Assembly: GCA_021845645.1 (NCBI GenBank)
Contig: JAJZVM010000013.1
Span: forward strand, 1-64,000
Direction: 5' to 3'
Length of the DNA: 64,000 nt
From: Bacillota bacterium
GTDB taxonomy: Bacteria > Bacillota_E > JAJZYS01 > JAJYTV01
Part shown: piece by piece, positions 55,244 through 63,391 of the stretch
Numbering within the stretch: position 1 is the first letter of the stretch
Layout of the letters: every line of letters starts with the position of its first letter
The notes under the pieces: model-generated
Database searches by the model: none
What the model was told of the DNA's origin: nothing
Seen by the model: only the letters and a program-made list of their open reading frames with translations
Program-made: the position numbers and the translations under genes

Positions 55244-55834
55244 ATGGGGACGCCGCTGATTACACTGCAACCACTGTTGCGCCCGAGCGGAGGTGGCGTC
55301 ACGGCGGAGTGGCTTCTCTTCACCTATCGATTGCCTTCCGAGCCATCCACCAAGCGCGTGCTCGTCTGGCGCAGGCTGAGGCGCCTGGGTGCCATGTCGC
55401 AGCCGGAGGGCGGCCACCTGCTGCCACTGACGCCGCGGACCCTCGAACAGCTGCAGTGGCTGCAGGCCGAAGTGGGCGAGTTGGGCGGCGAAGCATCCCT
55501 CTGGCAGGTGGATCCTGTGCCGCGGAACCGCAGCGAGGCTCTGCAAGCGCTCTTCCGGCAGCAGCTCGAGGAGCCCTATGCCAGCGTCGAGGGGGCAGCG
55601 CAGAGCATTCTAGCACGGCTGAGCGCACCGCCCCAAGCGCATGAGGATCTCCTCGCCTGTGAGGAGGACTACCAGGCGGCAAGCCGCAGGTATCTTGCGC
55701 TGCGTGCGGTGGACTACTTCGGATGTCCGCGGGGGGCTGACGCACGATTGGCTCTCGAAACTTGCAGCGCGGCCATACGCGCCGCGATCGAAGGGCAGTA
55801 CAGCCCAGAGCCTCGGGGGGAGGATGCTCCGTGA
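55244..55834 (+). CDS. ChrB N-terminal-domain protein
   Basis: About 196 residues. EWLLFTYRLPSEPSTKRVLVWRRLRRLGA is the start of the ChrB N-terminal domain, distantly like the PaaX winged-helix family, followed by a helical region with a conserved EEDYQAASRRYLALRAVDYFG. In standard ChrB (about 310 residues) this continues into the C-domain; here a stop ends it and the C-domain is a separate overlapping gene. The start is uncertain: ATG at 55244 has no ribosome binding site. Probable role: metal/oxyanion-responsive regulation. Confidence 0.8.
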   Translation: MGTPLITLQPLLRPSGGGVTAEWLLFTYRLPSEPSTKRVLVWRRLRRLGAMSQPEGGHLLPLTPRTLEQLQWLQAEVGELGGEASLWQVDPVPRNRSEALQALFRQQLEEPYASVEGAAQSILARLSAPPQAHEDLLACEEDYQAASRRYLALRAVDYFGCPRGADARLALETCSAAIRAAIEGQYSPEPRGEDAP

Positions 55835-56271
55835 TCTGGGCAACGTGGCAGGGCATCAAGATCGACCGTCTCGCCTGTATCTGGCTGATTCGCAGGTTTA
55901 TCGATCCCGATGCGCGCTTTCGCTTCATTGCACCGTACGTGTCGCCGCCGGTAGACGCGATCCCCTTCGACATTCCCGGAGTGCGCTTCAGCCACCATGA
56001 CGGCGCCGCCAGCTTCCGAGCAATCTACGCAGGACACGGCCTGCAGGATGCCGTGCTTGAGCGCATCGCCGCGATCGTCGATGCAGCGGATGCCTCGGGT
56101 GACCAGGCCCTTCATCCGGAAGCCGTAGGCCTGGATGCGGTCTGCTCCAGCCTTCGCGATGTCGTAGGTTCCGATGAGGAGGCCGCCCGCGTCGGAGACG
56201 CCCTGTTCGACGCGCTCTACGTCGCCCTTGGCGGGCCACATAGATCCGCCGTGGCACCGGAGGTCGAATAG
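55831..56271 (+). CDS. ChrB C-terminal-domain protein
   Basis: 146 residues starting VIWATWQGIKIDRLACIWLI and containing IPFDIPGVRFSHHDGAASFRAI and ALFDALYVAL. The GTG start overlaps the stop of the N-domain gene (GTGA) and follows GGGGGGAGG, so the two halves of ChrB are translated as a coupled pair. The sequence is homologous to the protein at 54722-55156 on the other strand but clearly diverged. Confidence 0.83.
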   Translation: MIWATWQGIKIDRLACIWLIRRFIDPDARFRFIAPYVSPPVDAIPFDIPGVRFSHHDGAASFRAIYAGHGLQDAVLERIAAIVDAADASGDQALHPEAVGLDAVCSSLRDVVGSDEEAARVGDALFDALYVALGGPHRSAVAPEVE

Positions 56272-56316
56272 GCGAAACGCAGTCCAACGCGTCCAGCCAT
56301 GTTCTCGTCCGGCGTC

Positions 56317-56431
56317 CGCCCTTTAGGGCGCCGCTAAAGACATGGCGTCCCAAGCAGGACTTGGTCACTTCGCGGGGCTGATGCCGTGCGTTTCCACCGT
56401 CCGTGACCCATTGCCGCATCTCACGATGCGG
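56317..56431. terminator. Two small hairpins between convergent genes
   Basis: CGCCC-TTTA-GGGCG at 56317-56330 and a seven-base-pair perfect stem CCGCATC-TCAC-GATGCGG at 56414-56431 lie between the ChrB C-domain gene (plus) and the PAP2 gene (minus). Neither has a T-run. They may be weak terminators. Confidence 0.35.
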
Positions 56432-56459
56432 ATCTTAGGGGGTCCGGGATCAGCTGGCG

Positions 56460-57107
56460 TTACACGCGGGACCGGGCTTCGGTTTCGAGACGGAAGAGGC
56501 GTAGAAGCCACCCGATCGGGCGGTCGAGTAGTCTTAGTGCTCGGAGCGTCAAGACAGCGCTGCCGGCGCCGATCACGAGGCCTGCCAGGATATCGGTCGG
56601 CCAGTGTACACCGATAAAGACGCGCGCAACGCCGATCACGACCGCGAACGTCCAGAACACCCATCGAAGCGGCGCCGAGGTGCCCGACATGGCAACCGCC
56701 ACTGCGAACACGGCCGTTGCATGATCCGACGGGAATGAGGAGTCGGCGCCGTGGTGAACCAGCACGTGCACTAGGTGCGGCATCGCGACGAACGGTCGCG
56801 CACGGTAGGTGAAGCTGGCGATAACGTAATTGGCAAGCTCTCCGACCGCGGCTGCGACGGCCCCGTATGCCAGGTGGCGGCGGTCGTTTGAGGCCCTACG
56901 CGGCAACGCGAACCAGAGCAAGACCATCAGGGCCGCGAACGCGAAGATGCCATACTGGCCGAAGAACACGCCCAGTGCATCTAGTGATCTGTTGTGGCCA
57001 GCCGGAGCGTTGAGCCAGAGGAAGATGCCTCGATCCAACGGATTCAACTGCAGCCCTCCAGGGAGTTCGTAGTTGGTAAGCTTAGTTGCGCCAACAGATT
57101 GTAACAT
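56460..57107 (-). CDS. PAP2-family phosphatase, undecaprenyl-diphosphatase-like
   Basis: About 215 residues, five or six membrane segments, with the PAP2 signature: a shortened first motif (TYRARPF), second SSFPSDHAT and third ARVFIGVHWPTDILAG, the conserved His and Arg all present. BcrC-type members dephosphorylate undecaprenyl diphosphate, recycling the lipid carrier for wall and glycan synthesis. The start at ATG 57107 has a weak GGAG nearby; a small open frame with a strong ribosome binding site overlaps this start (listed separately). Confidence 0.83.
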   Translation of the reverse strand: MLQSVGATKLTNYELPGGLQLNPLDRGIFLWLNAPAGHNRSLDALGVFFGQYGIFAFAALMVLLWFALPRRASNDRRHLAYGAVAAAVGELANYVIASFTYRARPFVAMPHLVHVLVHHGADSSFPSDHATAVFAVAVAMSGTSAPLRWVFWTFAVVIGVARVFIGVHWPTDILAGLVIGAGSAVLTLRALRLLDRPIGWLLRLFRLETEARSRV

Positions 57108-57190
57108 CGCCGCTCCGGGCCGTTCTTGAGACAGCAGTGCATGACTGAGGGTCCAGTGAGTTGTTGCACGATTTCGGTTGTGTCGGCCAC
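57044..57190 (-). CDS. Possible 48-residue leader ORF overlapping the PAP2 start
   Basis: GTG at 57190 follows GAGGAGGT at ideal spacing and reads a 48-residue peptide beginning VADTTEIVQQLTGP, ending 63 bases inside the PAP2 gene in another frame. It resembles nothing I know. It could be a coupling leader peptide, or the two frames may once have been joined. Confidence 0.3.
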   Translation of the reverse strand: MADTTEIVQQLTGPSVMHCCLKNGPERRCYNLLAQLSLPTTNSLEGCS

Positions 57191-57339
57191 CGGGATACCT
57201 CCTCGCGGGCCTGCGAACGGCCGACCCGCTACCGCGTCGGCCGCGCCATGTCTTTGATGATGAGCACGTGCACCTATCAGAATGTCCTTGGCGCATCCAC
57301 CCGGTCTCGACTTCTGGGCCGTCCTGGCAGCCCTTCCGC

Positions 57340-58515
57340 TCATGCCTGCCGCAGGGCCTCCACAGGGTCGAGGCCGCTCGCCCTCAGGGCGGGCCAGATA
57401 CCGAAGAGGATGCCGACCACCACCGAAAAGGCCATCGCCATCGTGACGCCCTGCCAGTCGATCAGAGGGGACCAGCCGAACGCCCGTTCGACGGCGACGC
57501 CGCCGCCGATCCCCGCCGCCGCTCCAAGCAGGCCGCCCGAGACGCTCAGGAGGCAGGCCTCGAGAAGGAACTGCAGCGTGATGTCGCGGCGGCGTGCCCC
57601 GACCGCCTTCCTGAGGCCGATCTCCCGCGTCCGCTCGGCGACGGTGACGAGCATGATGTTCATGATCCCGATGCCGCCCACAAGCAGCGAGATGCCGGCG
57701 ATGCCCGCAAGCAGCAGCGTCAGGATGCGCGTGATCGAGCTCAGGGTGGACCCCAGGGCCGCGGCGGACTGCACCTGCGCGGCGTCCGTCGTGTCGAAGC
57801 GGGTGTCGAGCACCGCTTCCAGGTGGCCGACGGCGAGCGGGACGTAGCTCGGGCTCCTGGCCTCGGCGACGACCATGGTGAGGTCCGAGGTGCCGAGGAC
57901 GTCCTCGGCGAGCGCAATGGGCACGACGATCTCGTCGTCCGGATCCTGACCGAAGCCTCCGGAGCTCCCCTCCGTCTGGAGCTCTCCAATGATCGTGACG
58001 GGTACCCCGTCGACCGTGATCTCGCGGCCCACGGGATCCTGGCCGGAGAAGAGCTTCTTCGCCGTCGTCGAGCCGATCACCGCGACGGCCTGCCCCTCGG
58101 CCACGTCGCTCCCGCTGAGCCCCCGCCCGATCGCCACCGTGCGCCCCTCGATCCGGAGCGCCCCGGCCGTCGTGCCGACGAGCGTCGTGCTCCAGCTCTT
58201 GCCCCCATGGTAGCTCGTGATGCTTCCCGAGATGATCGGCGCCGCGGCACGGATCTCGCGCACCCGCGCAAGGAGCCAGGCGACGTCCCCTGCCCCGAGC
58301 GTCACGCCGCTCTGGCCGCTGGGCGAGATGTCGATGACGCTCGCGCCGAGGCCCGACACCTTCGACGTCACGCTGTCGCTCGCGGCGGTGCCCACCGACA
58401 GGAGGGCGATGACGGCCGTGATGCCGATGATCACGCCCAGCATCGCGAGCACGGTGCGCTGGCGCTGCAGCAGGAGCGCCCTGAGGGCGATGCGCAGGCT
58501 ATCCCCGAATGACAC
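57340..58515 (-). CDS. MacB-type ABC efflux permease (FtsX family)
   Basis: 391 residues: N-terminal helix after SFGDSLRIALRALLLQRQRT, a large extracytoplasmic domain (about 45-270) and three helices with the FtsX core LLVGGIGIMNIMLVTVAERTREIGLRKAVGARRRDI. It transmits ATPase movement to the outside (mechanotransmission) rather than forming a classical channel. The GTG start follows GAGGAGG and overlaps the end of the ATPase gene by 17 bases. With the adaptor and ATPase genes it makes a MacAB-like tripartite set without an outer-membrane channel. Confidence 0.93.
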   Translation of the reverse strand: MSFGDSLRIALRALLLQRQRTVLAMLGVIIGITAVIALLSVGTAASDSVTSKVSGLGASVIDISPSGQSGVTLGAGDVAWLLARVREIRAAAPIISGSITSYHGGKSWSTTLVGTTAGALRIEGRTVAIGRGLSGSDVAEGQAVAVIGSTTAKKLFSGQDPVGREITVDGVPVTIIGELQTEGSSGGFGQDPDDEIVVPIALAEDVLGTSDLTMVVAEARSPSYVPLAVGHLEAVLDTRFDTTDAAQVQSAAALGSTLSSITRILTLLLAGIAGISLLVGGIGIMNIMLVTVAERTREIGLRKAVGARRRDITLQFLLEACLLSVSGGLLGAAAGIGGGVAVERAFGWSPLIDWQGVTMAMAFSVVVGILFGIWPALRASGLDPVEALRQA

Positions 58516-59209
58516 CTTGCACCCTCCTCTCCAGCGGGCCGTCCTCCAGGGCCTGCCCGTCGCGGATGCGGATCGTCCGCTCGCAGAGGCTCGCCACCTC
58601 CGGCGCGTGCGTCACGATCACGATGGTCCTGCCCTGGTGGTGCAGCGCGAGGAAGAGCTCGAGGATCGCCTGGCCGGAAGCGGTATCGAGGTTCCCTGTC
58701 GGCTCGTCGGCCAGGATCACCGCGGGCTCCCCGACCATGGCCCGCGCGATGCCGACGCGCTGCTGCTGGCCGCCCGAGAGTTCGGACGGCCGGTGTCCCG
58801 CCCTGTCCGCGAGGCCCACCTGCTCGAGCATGGCGAGGGCCATCCTGCGCCGCTCACGCCCAGGGGTGCCCCGGTAGACGAGCGGCAGCTCCACGTTCTC
58901 GAGGGCCGTCAGCTGCGGCACAAGGTTGTAGGACTGGAAGACGAAGCCGATCTGCCTGCCCCGCACGTCCGCGAGGGCGTCGTCACCGAGATGGGTCACG
59001 TCGTGTCCCGCAAGCCGGTAGCTGCCTTCCGCGACGTGCATCAGGCAGCCGAGCACATGCAGGAGCGTGCTCTTGCCCGAGCCCGAGGGGCCCATGATCG
59101 CCGCCATCTGCCCCTCGGGGATCGCGAAGTCTATCCCCTTCAGGGCGGGCACCCGGAGGCTGCCGCTGCGGTAGGTGTGGTGCAGGTTCCGGACCGAGAT
59201 GACATCCAT
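58499..59209 (-). CDS. MacB/LolD-type ABC ATPase
   Basis: About 236 residues. Walker A GPSGSGKST, Q-loop FQSYNLVPQLT, signature LSGGQQQR, Walker B VILADEPTGNLDT and H-loop VTHAPEVA mark a LolD/MacB-class exporter ATPase. The ATG at 59209 lies one base after the adaptor stop and is behind AGGGCAGTGAG. Middle gene of the operon. Confidence 0.94.
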   Translation of the reverse strand: MDVISVRNLHHTYRSGSLRVPALKGIDFAIPEGQMAAIMGPSGSGKSTLLHVLGCLMHVAEGSYRLAGHDVTHLGDDALADVRGRQIGFVFQSYNLVPQLTALENVELPLVYRGTPGRERRRMALAMLEQVGLADRAGHRPSELSGGQQQRVGIARAMVGEPAVILADEPTGNLDTASGQAILELFLALHHQGRTIVIVTHAPEVASLCERTIRIRDGQALEDGPLERRVQGVIRG

Positions 59210-59210
59210 C

Positions 59211-60992
59211 TCACTGCCCTCCTGAGGGCGTGGACGGCGCGGTCCCGCCCGGCGCGCTGCCACCTGAGGGCGGCCCGCCCGTCGGCAGCTTCATGCCGCC
59301 AGGCGACGTGCGGCGGGTCTGCACGGTCGTCGCGACGGCCGTCGCCGTGATCACCCGCTCGCCTGCCCTGAGCCCCGAGAGGACCTCGGTGAACACCCCG
59401 TTGCTCACCCCCGCGACGATCGGCCGCCGCACGACCTTGCCCTGCACGAGCTCCTTGACGCTCGCCTGGGCGCCCGATCCCGTGACCGCCTCCGCCGGAA
59501 CCAGGAGCGCCTGGGCGACCTTCGTGACATCGATCGACACCGACGCCGCCATGCCTGGCAGGAGGCTCCCGGAACGCTCGAGCGCGACGTCCACCGTGAA
59601 CGTCGAGACGCCCTGGCTGTCGCTGCCGACCGGCGCGACCGACACGACCCGCCCTTGGAATGTCTGGCCGGAAGCCGCCTGGGAGGTCACGGAGGCGGCC
59701 TCCGAGGCGTGGATCTCGCGGACGAGGCGCTCGTCGACCGACACCGCGACGGTCAGCTTCTGCACGTTCTCGATGGTGAAGGCAGCCGTCGCGCCGGCGC
59801 TCACCGCGTTCCCCGCGGTCAGGTTCACCGCGGTCACTTCGCCGGACATCGGGCTTTGCAATGTCAGCTCGGAGAGGGCCAGGGTGTCCTGCGCGATCGT
59901 CTCCTCGTCCGACGACACCGTCGCCTCGGCCGAGAGCACTGCCGTGGAACTCGGGGAGTCCCCCTTGGTCAGGGCCGCGAGGCTCGACTTGGCGGCGGTG
60001 AGCGCATCCTCGTCCTGCATCAGCGTGAGCGCTTCGCTCGAACTCTCGATGCTGAGAAGCGTCTGCCCCTGCTGCACGCTGTCCCCGACCGCGAGCCCGA
60101 GGCCCGTCACCGTGCCGGCGATCGGCGCCGTCACCTCGGCCGTCTGCTGGTACGCGACCGTGCCGCTCAGCGTCAGGTAGCTCTGGGGCAGCGAGACGGT
60201 CACCTGCTCGCCGGCCTTGAGCACCTCTGCCGTCCCCTCGACCGCCAGCACGACGGGGTAGGTGGCGCCGCTTCGGTCGCTGCCGGAGCTCTCAGGGCTG
60301 ATGCTCGAGACATAGACGCTGAGCGCGCCGTCAAGGCCGCTGCCGGTCGCCTCGCCGCCCTCGCCCTTGTAGACCTCCTGCAGCTCCACCTGGTCGATGG
60401 TCGCGTCGATCACCCAGTTGCCGCTCGAGCCGATCTCGAGAATGTCCTGACCCGCCGCGGCCGAGCTGCCGCTTGGCAGGTCCACCGCGAGCACCTCGCC
60501 CGAGATGGGCGCAAGGACCTGCTGCGCCGCCTCCGACGCCGCCGCGTCAGCCTCGAGCTTCGTCTGGTCCTCCGACACCTGGTTCTCGGCCGCCGTGACC
60601 TCCGCCGCCGTCGGCGTCGGCTTCAGGAGCGCGGCGAGGCTGGCCTCGTCGCGCCTGAGCTGGACCCTCGCGTTGTCGAGTTGCGATCGGAGGCTGCCGT
60701 TGTCGGTCAGGGTCGCGAGCACCTGGCCCTTCGTCACGGTCTCCCCCACCGCCGCGTCCACCGACGCCACGGTGCCGGCCTCGGCCGGGTAGACCTCCGC
60801 CGTGGCTCCCGCCGCCACGGTGCCCGAACCTGTCACCGTCTCGTGGAGAGATCCCTTCGCCACCGTGCCGAACGCGTACGTCGTGGCGATCGCCTTCCCC
60901 GCCGTCCCGCCCTGCCTGAGGCGCAGGGCGGCGACGCCGCTGCCGAGGAGCACGAGGAGCACGACCAGAATCCAGATCAGCCGCCTGCGCAT
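59211..60992 (-). CDS. MacA/HlyD-type efflux adaptor, enlarged
   Basis: About 593 residues, much longer than the usual ~370-400. An N-terminal membrane anchor (MRRRLIWILVVLLVLLG) is followed by lipoyl-like halves in two successive pairs: AEVYPAEAGTVASVDAAVGE and SGEVLAVDLPSGSSAAAGQ, then AEVTAPIAGTVTGLGLAVGD and SGEVTAVNLTAGNAVSAG, each pair separated by a short coiled coil, then membrane-proximal domains and a Gly/Pro/Ser tail. It looks like an internal duplication of the adaptor. The ATG at 60992 follows AAGGAGAG. It is the first gene of the efflux operon, divergent from the response regulator. Confidence 0.88.
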   Translation of the reverse strand: MRRRLIWILVVLLVLLGSGVAALRLRQGGTAGKAIATTYAFGTVAKGSLHETVTGSGTVAAGATAEVYPAEAGTVASVDAAVGETVTKGQVLATLTDNGSLRSQLDNARVQLRRDEASLAALLKPTPTAAEVTAAENQVSEDQTKLEADAAASEAAQQVLAPISGEVLAVDLPSGSSAAAGQDILEIGSSGNWVIDATIDQVELQEVYKGEGGEATGSGLDGALSVYVSSISPESSGSDRSGATYPVVLAVEGTAEVLKAGEQVTVSLPQSYLTLSGTVAYQQTAEVTAPIAGTVTGLGLAVGDSVQQGQTLLSIESSSEALTLMQDEDALTAAKSSLAALTKGDSPSSTAVLSAEATVSSDEETIAQDTLALSELTLQSPMSGEVTAVNLTAGNAVSAGATAAFTIENVQKLTVAVSVDERLVREIHASEAASVTSQAASGQTFQGRVVSVAPVGSDSQGVSTFTVDVALERSGSLLPGMAASVSIDVTKVAQALLVPAEAVTGSGAQASVKELVQGKVVRRPIVAGVSNGVFTEVLSGLRAGERVITATAVATTVQTRRTSPGGMKLPTGGPPSGGSAPGGTAPSTPSGGQ

Positions 60993-61107
60993 ACGCCACT
61001 CTCCTTGCCCGGACCGCCCCCGGGCGTTCCGCACGCCGCCGGCCGGCGCAATCCGCCGCCCTGGCCGTACGTTGCAGGGTCATGGTAGGAGATGCCACGT
61101 TGCGCGG

Positions 61108-61137
61108 CTGTCACAGGCCCTGTAACATCTCTGCAAC
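61108..61137. promoter_or_regulatory. Three direct repeats CTGTCAC / CTGTAAC / CTGCAAC, candidate response-regulator site
   Basis: Seven-base repeats start at 61108, 61120 and 61131, i.e. 12 and 11 bases apart, in the gap between the divergent efflux operon and the response-regulator gene. About one helical turn between direct repeats is typical of OmpR/PhoB-type binding sites. An inverted copy, GTTGCAG, lies at 61071-61077 on the efflux side, and the first two repeats also form a near-palindrome at 61109-61127. Confidence 0.5.
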
Positions 61138-61197
61138 AACCTCTGGCGGATCATGGGGCCGGGCGGACAGAGTGCCCGCCCCAAGGAGGCAGGCCCT

Positions 61198-61863
61198 GTG
61201 CGCGTACTGATCGTGGAGGACGAGACCCAGCTCGCGGACACCGTGGCGCTCGGCCTGCGCCGGGAGGGCATGGCCGTCGACGTCGCCTATGACGGCATCG
61301 AGGGCCAGGAGCGCCTCATGGCCAACGCGTACGATGTCGTCGTGCTGGACCGGGATCTTCCGGGCGTCCACGGCGACCAGATCTGCAAGGAGCTCTCGAG
61401 CAGCAAGAGCCCCGTCCGCATCCTCATCCTCACCGCCTCGACAGGCCTCGAGGCGAAGGTGGAGGGCCTCGCGCTCGGCGCCGACGACTACCTCGGCAAG
61501 CCGTTCGCGTTCATCGAGCTCGTGGCCCGCGTGCAGGCACTCGCACGCCGGCTCGAGGCCAGGGTCGGGCCGAAGCTAGAGGTGGACGACATCGTCCTCG
61601 ATCCCGCGGCCCACCAGGTGCACCGCGCGGGCAGGCAGGTCGAGCTGACGCGCAAGGAGTTCGCGGTGCTCGAGTACCTCCTCGTGGCGCGCGGCGCCGT
61701 CGTGAGCAGCGAGGAGCTGCTGGAGCACGTCTGGGACGACAGCGCCGACCCCTTCAGCGGCGTCGTGCGCGTGGTGATGAGCCGGCTGCGCCAGAAGCTC
61801 GGCCCGCCGAACGTCATCCAGACGATCACCGGCGTCGGCTACCGCATCCCCGATGGCCGCTAG
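61198..61863 (+). CDS. OmpR/PhoB-family response regulator
   Basis: 221 residues. Receiver domain 1-115 with the acidic pair Glu7/Asp8, phospho-acceptor Asp51 (VVLDRDLPG) and Lys near 100 (LGKPFAF). A winged-helix domain follows with LTRKEFAVLEYLLVARGAVVSSEELLEHVWD and the C-terminal TITGVGYRI. The GTG at 61198 has AAGGAGG eight bases upstream. It overlaps the kinase gene by 11 bases. Position suggests it controls the divergent MacAB-like operon and itself. Confidence 0.93.
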   Translation: MRVLIVEDETQLADTVALGLRREGMAVDVAYDGIEGQERLMANAYDVVVLDRDLPGVHGDQICKELSSSKSPVRILILTASTGLEAKVEGLALGADDYLGKPFAFIELVARVQALARRLEARVGPKLEVDDIVLDPAAHQVHRAGRQVELTRKEFAVLEYLLVARGAVVSSEELLEHVWDDSADPFSGVVRVVMSRLRQKLGPPNVIQTITGVGYRIPDGR

Positions 61864-63013
61864 ACGCGTCCTGCGCCGCGGCACCATGACGGTCCGCACG
61901 CGCCTTGCCCTCGTCTTCCTGGGGCTCGTCCTGCTGTTCGGGGCAGGCACCCTCGGCGTCACCTACCTGCTCGTCGCGCACGTGCTGCCGCATCGCCCGC
62001 CGCCAGACCTCCAGCGCATCATGCACCCGACGCAGCCGCATGGCCCGCCGGCGTCCGCGGAGCATCTGCGCCAGATGATCGGCCCCGCCTTCCAGCAGTC
62101 GCAGGGGTTGATGCTCGAGCACCTCCTGATCGGCTCCGCGATCGCGCTCCTCCTGCTCGGCGCCATCGTGGCCGTGCTCAGCTGGCGCATCGCGGACCGG
62201 GCGCTCGGGCCGCTGCGCACCATCACCGAGGCGGCCAGGCGCCTCTCGTACGACCGCCTCGGCGAGCGCATCGCGCTCGCAGGCCCGCGGGACGAGCTAA
62301 GGGAGCTCGCCGACACCTTCGACGGCATGCTCGGGCGCCTCGAGCAGGCCTTCCTGGCCCAGCGGCAGTTCGTCGCCAACGCCTCGCACGAGCTCAGGAC
62401 GCCGCTCGCCATCTCGCGCTCGCTTCTCGAGGTGGCCCTCGCCGATCGCGACCAGAGCGTCGCGCTCTGGCAGGCGACGGCCTCGAGCCTCCTCGAGCAG
62501 AGCGGCCGCATGGAGCACCTGATCTCGTCGCTCCTCGTGCTCGCGCGCGGCGAGCAGGCGAAGGCGGCCGCCGTCCCTACCGACCTCGAGGAGCTCGTGG
62601 AGGACGCCGTGAGCCGCCTGCCGGAGTCCGGGCTGGGCCTGCGCATCCGCCTGCGCCCGGCAAGCCTCATGGGCGACCCGACGCTGCTTGCGCAGCTCTG
62701 CCGCAACCTTCTCGAGAACGCCGGGCGCTACAACCGCCCGGGAGGCTTCATCAGCGTCCTCACGGGCAGCTCCCCTGGCGAGGTGTGGCTCAGGGTTTCG
62801 AACAGCGGCCCCCCTCTGCCCGAAGAGGCCCTCGAGGACCTCCTGCTGCCGTTCCACCGCCTCGGCCCGCAGCGCACGGACTCCGCGCACAGCGCCGGCC
62901 TCGGGCTCGCGATCTGCGATGCGGTCGCGCGGGCCCACGGCGGGACGATCAGGCTCAGGGCGCGCAGGGCAGGCGGCCTCACGGTCACCGTGCGCCTTCC
63001 CAGGGACGTCTAG
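61853..63013 (+). CDS. Sensor histidine kinase
   Basis: 386 residues: membrane segment about 17-43, a short His/Pro-rich extracytoplasmic loop (HVLPHRPPPDLQRIMHPTQPH region), second membrane segment about 92-112, HAMP domain, dimerisation/phosphorylation domain with FVANASHELRTPL, and ATPase domain with N-box LCRNLLENAGRYN and G-box AGLGLAI. It phosphorylates the neighbouring regulator. The extracytoplasmic part is too small for a large sensor domain; its His and Met residues might bind metal. An alternative start is ATG at 61886. Confidence 0.92.
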   Translation: MAARRVLRRGTMTVRTRLALVFLGLVLLFGAGTLGVTYLLVAHVLPHRPPPDLQRIMHPTQPHGPPASAEHLRQMIGPAFQQSQGLMLEHLLIGSAIALLLLGAIVAVLSWRIADRALGPLRTITEAARRLSYDRLGERIALAGPRDELRELADTFDGMLGRLEQAFLAQRQFVANASHELRTPLAISRSLLEVALADRDQSVALWQATASSLLEQSGRMEHLISSLLVLARGEQAKAAAVPTDLEELVEDAVSRLPESGLGLRIRLRPASLMGDPTLLAQLCRNLLENAGRYNRPGGFISVLTGSSPGEVWLRVSNSGPPLPEEALEDLLLPFHRLGPQRTDSAHSAGLGLAICDAVARAHGGTIRLRARRAGGLTVTVRLPRDV

Positions 63014-63159
63014 CGGCCGCATCGCGGCACCCTTCCCGCAAGCCGCCCTGACCAGCCCGGAGGCGGCCCCATGGTCTCTCGGCGGCACCTCATCCGCCAT
63101 CTGGCGAGACCATGTCCTGCGCCAAGCAGCAACCTAAACGGCCCCGGAGGCTGCCAAAT

Positions 63160-63183
63160 CTTTGTGAAAGCTTTAACACAAAG
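63160..63183. promoter_or_regulatory. 24-base palindrome, candidate operator
   Basis: CTTTGTG (63160-63166) and CACAAAG (63177-63183) flank a core containing AAAGCTTT. The outer TTGTG..CACAA halves recall Rex and Crp/Fnr sites, but the length and inner bases do not fit exactly. It lies just upstream of a possible -10 element, so a repressor or activator bound here would control the small-protein gene. Confidence 0.45.
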
Positions 63184-63204
63184 TTCTCGAATCTGCGCTA
63201 CACT

Positions 63205-63375
63205 GGGCTCGGCGACAGAGAGGAGCCCGGGGTGGCAGAAAAGGGGAACGACCCCCGGGCACCAGGTTCGCCAGGACAGCAGCGACGGGCGGTAGAGGAT
63301 CAGGGACGATCCGGGAGCTGTCAAGTCGCCGCATGGCCAAAGCGATCTGCCTGGCTGGATACGTCCAGTCGGCAG
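63205..63375 (+). ncRNA. Candidate structured, possibly switching, 5' leader RNA
   Basis: GGGCTC (63205) can pair with GAGCCC (63223), but the CCC of the latter also belongs to CCCGGGG (63226), which pairs with CCCCGGG (63253): the two stems exclude each other. GACAGC (63275) pairs with GCTGTC (63317) around a GGATC/GATCC hairpin, and GCGAC/GTCGC (63282/63325) would cross it like a pseudoknot. A final hairpin CTGCC..CTGGA-TACG-TCCAG..GGCAG ends right at the ribosome binding site. No known riboswitch consensus was recognised. Confidence 0.45.
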
Positions 63376-63391
63376 GGAGGAGGGAATGTTC

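Larger units (their letters stand above)
63014..63391 (+). other. Long leader region of the small-protein gene
   Basis: About 380 bases without a gene between the kinase and the 76-residue protein. It holds the palindrome at 63160-63183, a possible -10 (TACACT at 63199) and a chain of RNA hairpins from 63205 to 63375, listed separately. Confidence 0.45.

Noticed and set aside
63205..63375. c-di-AMP, T-box or SAM riboswitch
   Set aside because: I compared remembered consensus blocks, including the T-box AGGGTGG.ACCGCG; only short chance matches were found.
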